DNA of 64,000 nucleotides from Monocercomonoides exilis (Eukaryota; Preaxostyla; Oxymonadida; Polymastigidae), in the NCBI GenBank assembly GCA_001643675.2, contig LSRY02000003.1, positions 672,001 through 736,000 on the forward strand, written 5' to 3'. The notes under the pieces are model-generated. The model was given only the letters and a program-made list of their open reading frames with translations. It made no database searches and had not been told where the DNA came from. Position 1 is the stretch's first letter. Every line of letters begins with the position of its first letter. The translations under genes were made by a program, and so were the position numbers. Positions 57,201-64,000 of the stretch are shown piece by piece.

Positions 57201-59578
57201 TTCACTCAAAATACCTCCCAAATCGTTGCCCTTTCCGCTCTCTTCACATCTTTCGTTAGCTTCATTGCTGCTCAACACATTGTGCCCTTTAATTGAATCA
57301 GTCTTCAATTTCGATTTTGCCTTTGTCTTAGCTTTTGCTTTTGATTTTGTTTTAGCTTTGGTTTTAATTTTATATTTTGCAACTGGACTTGCTAATAATC
57401 CTTCTGAAGAAGAAGAAGAAGAAGAAGAAGAAGAAGAAGAAGAAGAAGAAGAAGAAGAAGAAGAAGAAGAAGATGTTGATAACAAACTTATTCTATGATG
57501 TTTATCTCTTCCAATTGAAACACCATCTTCACTCATATCTGCAGTACTGTCTTCATTGCTGTGTATGGATGGGTCATTCATCTCTTCTGCTGTGTGTGGC
57601 CCAGCCAATTCAGAGAGAGAAGAAATTGGCTGAATCGAAGAAAGCAGCGAAGTCGCAAAGGAAACAAACGGATAAGACGAATCTGAAGATGATTTGATTT
57701 CTGAAGACGGCTGCAGATGAGAGAAAGACGAGCTTTCATTGGCATTCCCTTCTCCTTTCACACTCGACAAGTTGGATGAGAGATGGCTGTGAAGAGACAG
57801 ATCAGAAGAAGATGAAGGAGAATGCGAAGATAAAGATGAAGAAGAAGACGCAGGATGTGTTTGAAGATGACTCTCGGAAGAAGATGCAAAAGACGCAGAA
57901 GGAACAGGAGGCAATGAAGATATAACAGATGTTCTGTCATTCTGCTCAGAAATGAATGAGTCTCCGCTGCTTCTTTGCAACTGCAGTTGTTCTGTCGTAT
58001 TCTGCAAGTGCCTGATCATCGAGGGAGAAATCATCCTGTTCAGATTTCTGCTGCCTCTTTTACCTCTCTGAATGGAAGGTCTGAAATCTGTGCTTGCAAA
58101 CACAGGAGACTCTGGCTGCTCAACTTCAGCGCTTTGGCTGTCGCTGCGGATGGAGTGAGACTCAGAGGAAATATTTGCTTCATTGTGCTTATTGAGAGAT
58201 GGCTGGTTGTCTTTGGATTGACTCATAAGTTCTTCTGAAGTTTGATCATTTGGTGTGTTGTTCTGCTTTTCTTCGTCTTTATCGTCGTCGTCTTCTTCTT
58301 TCTCTTCTTTTTCCTTTTCCTTTTCCTTCTTCTTCTCTTTCTCTTTATCATCTTTGTCATCATCACCACTGTTATTATTATTATTTCCATCATTGTTATC
58401 CTCCTTGTTATCTTCATTATCATTGCCATTGTTATCATCATTGCTGTTATTGTAACTATCACCTGATCCATTGTTGCTTCTGCTGCTGCCATCGCCTTCT
58501 CCTTCTCTCCTTCTCTCTCCCTCTCCTTCTCTTTCTCCCTCTCTTTCTCCCTCACCCTCACCTTCTCTTCCCTCTTCTCCGCCTTCATCATTCTGCTGCT
58601 TCCCCTCACGCGCATCCTGCGAATGCGTGCCGTCTTCTCCGTCTTCTTCTTCTCTTTTTCTTTCCCCTTCTCTTTCCTCTTCTCTTCCTTCACCATGTGA
58701 ATATGACTGTAATTGCAATTGCCCCTTTTCTGCTTGTTCTATCTGTGTTGCATGCACAGCAACAATTGGATAGTTCCTCTTGATAGGAATGCATCCCTCT
58801 TCAGATTCATATGCAATGGCATTTTTCATCCAAGGCGTCATTTTCATTGCAGCTCGCCTTTCGTTCCGCAAACTTTGTTCGTTGTCTCTTCTCTCTTCCA
58901 GCATTTTTTGACTGTCAGGAGTAATTTCCTCAGAAAGAACAGAATTGCTTGGCTGCTCTGTTTGCTCTACCTGCTCTGCTAATTCATCCAATGAATGTGT
59001 GCTGTTATGAGACTGAGATATTCTGGGCTCGGATGTTGAAATTCTTAAAGCAATCGAAGGAGGCTGCTGACACACTGAAATCATTTTCCTTGGGAAATCT
59101 CGTGTGTAATTTTTTTGATGCGATTCACTTCTTCCATTAAACTTCATGAAATCATCATCAAATCCCAAAGAAGAATCAGAAAGGATGTTATTGCGTTCTA
59201 AAAAAGAGGGTAATCTGAAAGAAAAGGGACTCGATCCTGAATCTTGCAAAAACAATAAGTCAGACTCTGAAAGATGCTGCTGATAAACCCAACAATGAGA
59301 AGAAGAAATTAAAGAAGAAGTCGTTGTAACATTTGATTGCGTTTGCTGCCGACCGCAAAAAAAGTTACCTTCAAAAGAAAATTGTTGTTCTATCTCTTTT
59401 TCAAACGATGGTAATGCGCCAACTAATGTAATTGAAGGCAAAACAAAAGCAAACTCAAATAAAAAGAAGGAAGTATCACAATATTTTTAAATTTCGATCA
59501 ATAACTTATTTTAACAAAAGAAGATACTGATAACTCGTTTGTCGGATTATTTTTTGAAAGTGTAGCAGATGTATTCAT
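54291..59578 (-). CDS. Large disordered Ser/Glu/Lys-rich protein of unknown function (2 exons, about 1,741 aa)
   Basis: The main exon is 59453-54291. No ATG opens its frame, so I add a 63-nt first exon, 59578-59516 (MNTSATLSKNNPTNELSVSS), spliced through a 62-nt intron in phase 0. Most of the protein is low complexity: acidic Gly/Asp/Asn runs encoded at 58250-58650, poly-Ser at 57408-57471, and a strongly basic block near residues 925-960 (KKKKKKKGRKGRKGKKGKK) that looks like a nuclear or nucleolar signal. Possible folded islands are RRMKDYAEKINEYDEEISDA, RNTDYITVAELSERLANEME and RRSISTTESIIRAVSRELME. The C-terminal third is Ser/Pro-rich. I do not recognise a family. Nuclear location is inference from the basic block. 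The first exon is the least certain part. Confidence 0.6.
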
Positions 59579-60279
59579 TAAATGCTCTGAATTGGCATTG
59601 AATGATAAATCCAAAATATTCAATAATAAGAAAATGAAATTTTATAAAAACGAATGAATAGTACCACCTTTTAAAAAAGCTAATACATTTATGACCTCAA
59701 GAATTTTTTCTACGAATACCTTTTGTAAGTGTCAATTTCATAAATTCGAATTATTTGAGTTATTATTAAAAATTTACAATAATGAAAAAGCAATTCACGT
59801 AAAAAATGCAAAAAAGAAGGATTGAAAAATGTATAATTTCAAATAATAATACAGACCTTCAAATGCGAAAGCCCGAGTATTCGAAATATAAATAACAATA
59901 ATTCTTAAAATTAAACTTTTAAAAACAGTTAGCATAGTCATACCTTCAGAAAATAGGAGAATGCAACCAAATTACTTTTATAATGAGAAAAATCATTCCA
60001 ATAAATATCATAATTCATGATATTCATCTTTTGAAAAAAAAATGTTGAAACCCACAATTCAAATCAATAATTTTTATTTAATTAGCTTGATCATAAGATA
60101 CATAATTCTCAATAAACAAAAATAATTTGTGATGCAGCAATTTACATTTTCATAAAGCTCATTATGAGCCGAGTACGTCATAGAGACAAATTCGATAAAA
60201 AAAAATAGAAAAAGAAAAAATTTTCAGTTTTTTATATTTTAAAAAAAAGAATTTTCTTGATGAGAAGATTTGAATTGTT
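59579..60279. other. Intergenic region, no gene seen
   Basis: AT-rich DNA between the disordered-protein gene and the end of uL23. No recognisable structure. Confidence 0.5.
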
Positions 60280-60916
60280 TTAAACAACACCAATCTTATT
60301 AGCAACATCAAGGGCTTCATATTGAGGAAGCAATCTGATGTAAGCTTTCTTTTCTCCCTTCGGTCTAAAATTGATAATTGATAAAATAAATAAATCATAC
60401 AAATTAATTTTATAAAACAAACGTAATAAGAGTATTAATCTTGCGAATCTTTACGTTGTACAGCTTTTCAAAAGCTCTCTTAATCTTTGGTTTTGATGCA
60501 CTCATTGAAACGATGAAAACAAGAGTGTTCAACTTTTCAACCTTTTGCATGGCTGACTCTGTTGTAACCGGATAACGGATGAGATCGTAGAAGTCATGTC
60601 CTTTGATTGGAGCAGCAGATTTACGGGGGAATTTTGGCTTTCTACGAAGATATAAAGTTTTTGGACGTCTGAAATGAACTGACCGACGTATTTTGTGTTG
60701 CTTTGCTAAGCACGTTTATTTTTAAATCGAATATTTGCACATTTATATGTAAGAATCATTTAACAATTATGAAAACGTCAAAAATAGTTAAAAGGAAATT
60801 TTCATAAGTTAATAAAAATAAAAATTTCAAATTATCATTAATAATGTATAGATGAATAATGCATTTTGATTAGCCGGAAGATAAAATTAGAACAACAAAC
60901 CTCTAACAGTTCTCAT
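60280..60916 (-). CDS. RPL23A: 60S ribosomal protein L23a (uL23), 3 exons, 127 aa
   Basis: Exons 60916-60901 (16 nt), 60705-60423 and 60364-60280; introns are 195 and 58 nt and all phases close, with a TAA stop. uL23 binds 23S-like rRNA at the peptide exit tunnel and docks SRP and nascent-chain factors. Seen: [20 protein letters not shown] and KFPRKSA (family [27 protein letters not shown]), then [20 protein letters not shown], then [20 protein letters not shown], then [20 protein letters not shown] and ANKIGVV. The N-terminal Lys/Ala extension of animal proteins is absent. The 16-nt first exon encodes only MRTVR plus one base, but it supplies the only suitable ATG and donor upstream. Confidence 0.92.
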
Positions 60917-62330
60917 CTGAATTAATATTGATGAATATTCCGTTGCTGAATTCAGATCAGCTTCTTCAAAAAAATGAAAAAGGGAATATTTTATACCAAT
61001 TCAATTTGATAATTTGAATAGATCCAAAAACGGATAGTTATCTAAAATGAGTTAGTGCTGAATTAGAATAAAATAGTTTTTATTTTCATTGATGATAAAC
61101 ATGCTTTTAAAAAACAAAAATTTGAAAAAAAAATAAGTTATAATGAGACAGAAATTTAGAATTTTATATATTTTCACAATCTCTAGCTTGTAAATAATAT
61201 CATCATTCTTTCCTTTTAATTTATAAGTCAAAATCTTCGGAGGCTTCCGTTATTTCGATTTGATGCAACTGAAATGTGGAAAGATTGAGCATTTGAAGAC
61301 TGTTTTAGCTATCCTTTTGAAAATTCAGTCTGTGAATAAGAAGGTTGAACTTGTAGTTTTGGAATACTGCAAAATTCATGCATTACACAAATGAAAGAAC
61401 CGTGTAACAAGCGTTTTCATTCTGCAGTATGAAAGACTTGTTGCATATGGTAAATGTTGAAAAACACGAGCTGCATCAAAACCGAAAAAGCAAAATGATT
61501 GCAAATCACTTCAAATTTCATAACAAAAATTTTCTTGAATCATGTTTTTTGCGATATGAATTGTTACATTGCAAAGCAGTTTAATATGTGAGCGTCATTT
61601 ATTTGTCATCAATATAAAAATTTGAATCAACGAAACAAATGGAGGAACTTGAATGGAAGAAAATATTTTTCAACAAAAACAATTTTGTTCGTACTTTTTT
61701 ATTCTTCGTTGAGGTTAGAAAACATAGCAAAACAAAACATAAATCGAAAAAATAAAAAATAAATAAAAAATGATAAAAAATATAAATATATTAAATTAAA
61801 AAAATAAAATTAAAAAAAAAAAATCATAATCGAAGAATTTCTTTTCAATGCTTTTATTCATTGCAAATACCACATATTACACTTCATGATGAAAAAATTA
61901 CACTTTTGACAAATAAATTCATATAAGTCAAAGGTGATATTTACCAGATTGTTTCTTGTTTTCTTCATTTTTTTCAGAAAGTTTTTTGTTTCGAATTTCT
62001 GCAACCAAACATTGACATTTTTCATTGTAAGATAAATAAAGAAAATTTCGTTAATTCTTTTTTCATGTTTGAATATGATTTGTTCAAATTTGAATATTTC
62101 AATTTGAAAAAAGTCTTTAAAAAGTCATCTACAAAAAATCATCTAACACTCACTTGAAAACATTCAGATCTCAAAAATCCCATCGCCATAAACCTTCGAC
62201 TTACCATCACATATATCTCAAAACTTATTGAAGTCTATTTTAATATTAATCTGAATATAAGCAAACGTGATGAAAAAACTATCATTCTTGTAAAACATTT
62301 ATTTTTGAACTTATTTCTTGTTTTCAGTTC
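60917..62330. other. Intergenic region with downstream copy of repeat D
   Basis: AT-rich spacer with no gene seen. Its right part holds the inverted copy of repeat D (61957-62207), followed by a 120-bp segment that does not match the flank of the paralogous gene. Confidence 0.5.
61957..62207 (-). repeat. Noncoding repeat D, inverted copy downstream of the second surface-protein gene
   Basis: Reverse complement of 35184-35435 with a few differences, for example GTCGAAGG against GTCAAAGG and one missing base near the far end. Confidence 0.75.
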
Positions 62331-64000
62331 TCATCCCTCTCCGAACATGCCTTTCATCTCATTCACTTCCATTTCCCCTTCTTTTTCGCATTCTTTGCTC
62401 TTATCGTTTTCTTCCAACTCTTCGCTGCTTTCCTCAAGAATGATTGCATCTGTCATCGTCACAACAAATGTCCCAGAAGGAAACAGCCCAACCAGCTCTT
62501 TCTTCACTTCAGTGAGTGTCGGTCTTTTCGATGCCTCTGCTGACAGACACGCATTCACCACATTCTTCAATCCACTCTCTTCAATCCCCCTCTCATCCGG
62601 CTTCTCTCCATCAGCAATCTTCTGCCCTGCCACTTCCCCTTCGTATTCTCCAAACGGGATCTCGAGTGTCACACACTCCCACAGCATCATCCCAATCGAG
62701 AATGCCACCGACTTCTCTGTTGCTCCCATCTTCCGGTTCATCACCAGCTCTGGCGCCTTCCACCTCAAACACTCCTTCCACTTGTCTTCATCATCCTCAA
62801 ACGCTGATGAGGGCAGAGAATCTCTTTCATCATCATCATCATCCTCCTCACTTGCAGATGTCACAATGGTGGTTGATGAGATTGAGGATGAATCCGAATC
62901 ATCAGATGACGAGGAGCAGTCGGAGTGGAGCGCAATGCAGATCACCATGTGCTCCGAGAACAGCACAATGTGCGGACTCAGCTCTCGCAAAGAGGGAAGT
63001 TCGTCTTCCTCATCTTCAAGCGAGTGCAAAGCTCCATTCGCCACCCAGAACAGCATCTGCACTCCTGTCATCTCCCTCTCCTTCAGAGTGCCAATCGCCA
63101 GATCTTTCTTCTCATTCCTCCCATGAAGCAACATGAACAACGAATCTCTCAGATCCACAATCAACTTTTCATAAGGCGATGAACATGCCATTGCATCCAC
63201 CAGATTCGACATCGATGAAGTTGTGGGAAACAAATCCTCCCCTCGAACAAATGCGGTTTCTGTATCTGCTGATGAGATGGATGGTGATGAAGTTCGCTTT
63301 CGTGTTTCTTCTTCCTTCTCCAAATCCCATTCTCCATTTTTATCAGAATCTTTTCCAAAAATGTATTCAGTTGATCCACTTTCAGCCAAAAGATGCTCTG
63401 ATGACTCCGAATGACCCAAGTTTTTCTCATACACCCTCTTCTTAATTCTCTCATCGTTCTTCTTCTCTGCCTCCCTCTCTGCTCTTCTCCACTGTTCCTC
63501 AGGTGACATCTCCATCGTCACCATCTCAAATGCCTTCGGATCTTTTCTGATGTTGTCATTCACAATTTCTCTCAGATCTTCTGCTTCATTCTTAACCTTC
63601 CTCCATCGAACAGCCAAAACAACAATTATTGTCAGCAAAATTATAAATATGAAGCATGCAATCACAATAACAATCCACCACGACTTCTTCTCATTTCCTC
63701 CTTCAACAATCCTTTCATCATCTTTTGGAGGAGTAATGCTTGCATTTTTCAGAATGAATGAATTTGTTGAAGAAGGAGATTCTGCATTCCCAAACAAAAC
63801 AGAAACACTCACCTCGATTTCATCTCCACAACTGCTGATGAGATCTCTTGCCACACTTCCTTCTGCTTCTCTTTCTGATAAATGCTCACTTGAATCAAAA
63901 TCATATTTTACAATCTCTTTCTCTTCTCCCTTCCTCTTCACAACTGAGAATGACAGATTGCATGGAACAAGAAGCATTCCTTTGAATGTCAGCTTCATTC
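62331..64000 (-). CDS. C-terminal part of a second surface protein with pseudokinase-like tail (5' end outside window)
   Basis: The frame is open from the right edge to TGA at 62331. The visible 555 residues start MKLTFKGMLLVPCNLSFSVV, internal to the gene. They align without large gaps to residues about 2480-3034 of the protein at 25947-35051. The membrane segment differs strongly (WWIVIVIACFIFIILLTIIV here against YWLLIVIVLVVILFIVLIIA). The cytoplasmic part, including MEMSPEEQWRRAEREAEKKN, RWKAPELVMNRKMG, FSIGMMLWECVTLEIPFGE and KRPTLTEV, is nearly identical. Here the APE-like motif reads RWKAPELV, closer to a true kinase than RWKASELV. No HRD or DFG is visible. The gene is inverted relative to its paralogue, and both carry repeat D downstream. 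Confidence 0.85.
   Translation of the reverse strand, partial: MKLTFKGMLLVPCNLSFSVVKRKGEEKEIVKYDFDSSEHLSEREAEGSVARDLISSCGDEIEVSVSVLFGNAESPSSTNSFILKNASITPPKDDERIVEGGNEKKSWWIVIVIACFIFIILLTIIVVLAVRWRKVKNEAEDLREIVNDNIRKDPKAFEMVTMEMSPEEQWRRAEREAEKKNDERIKKRVYEKNLGHSESSEHLLAESGSTEYIFGKDSDKNGEWDLEKEEETRKRTSSPSISSADTETAFVRGEDLFPTTSSMSNLVDAMACSSPYEKLIVDLRDSLFMLLHGRNEKKDLAIGTLKEREMTGVQMLFWVANGALHSLEDEEDELPSLRELSPHIVLFSEHMVICIALHSDCSSSSDDSDSSSISSTTIVTSASEEDDDDDERDSLPSSAFEDDEDKWKECLRWKAPELVMNRKMGATEKSVAFSIGMMLWECVTLEIPFGEYEGEVAGQKIADGEKPDERGIEESGLKNVVNACLSAEASKRPTLTEVKKELVGLFPSGTFVVTMTDAIILEESSEELEENDKSKECEKEGEMEVNEMKGMFGEG

Noticed and set aside
59441-59441. TTG as start of the 1,741-aa protein, and similar TTG starts at 13635 and 44931
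   Set aside because: In each case an upstream splice acceptor and an ATG-containing exon restore the frame with correct phase.

Overview
This is a eukaryotic nuclear window. Noncoding DNA is very AT-rich, most genes have short GT-AG introns (about 40-340 bp), there is a pol III type tRNA-Gly, and the proteins are eukaryote-specific (importin-alpha, dual RhoGEF, UBE2W, RWDD1, SRP14, uL23). TAA, TAG and TGA all end supported genes, so the code looks standard. Compact intron-bearing housekeeping genes, giant Ser/Thr-rich surface proteins with a cytoplasmic kinase-like tail, and Merlin/pogo-type DNA transposons suggest an anaerobic flagellate such as an oxymonad of the Monocercomonoides type. That taxonomic guess is inference; no marker gene here proves it.

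Layout. 1-770: C-terminal end of a kinase-like surface-protein gene. 771-8934: gene-free transposon graveyard with two long inverted-repeat structures and a nested TA-flanked element. 8935-23584: three housekeeping-type genes, namely a 1,897-aa Ser-rich unknown and a FAM184-like coiled-coil protein on the minus strand, and a divergent importin-alpha-like gene on plus. 23585-25946: decayed Merlin transposase. 25947-35051: a single-exon 3,034-aa membrane protein with signal peptide, Cys/Gly-rich repeats, one transmembrane helix and a pseudokinase-like tail. 35589-40219: decayed pogo-like element, another decayed Merlin and a foldback sequence. 40220-47288: a gene-dense block with a tandem DH-PH RhoGEF (minus), UBE2W (plus, 107 bp between the two start codons) and RWDD1 (plus). 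47820-52652: a large palindrome carrying SRP14 and tRNA-Gly in both arms, one arm split by an intact Merlin transposon. 54291-60916: a 1,741-aa disordered protein and ribosomal protein uL23. 62331-64000: a second copy of the surface-protein tail, inverted and running off the right edge.

How the parts relate. UBE2W, RWDD1, SRP14, uL23 and importin-alpha are ordinary protein-homeostasis, translation and transport functions. The RhoGEF and the surface receptor-like proteins are signalling candidates with no visible operational link. Several gene models were rebuilt by hand from splice sites; the exon phases close exactly in each, which supports them, but no transcript data were available. The strongest unusual structures are the palindrome (arms of 1,425 bp each before the Merlin insertion, 243-bp spacer) and the family of receptor-like proteins whose cytoplasmic kinase-like domain is nearly identical between copies while the membrane segment is diverged.
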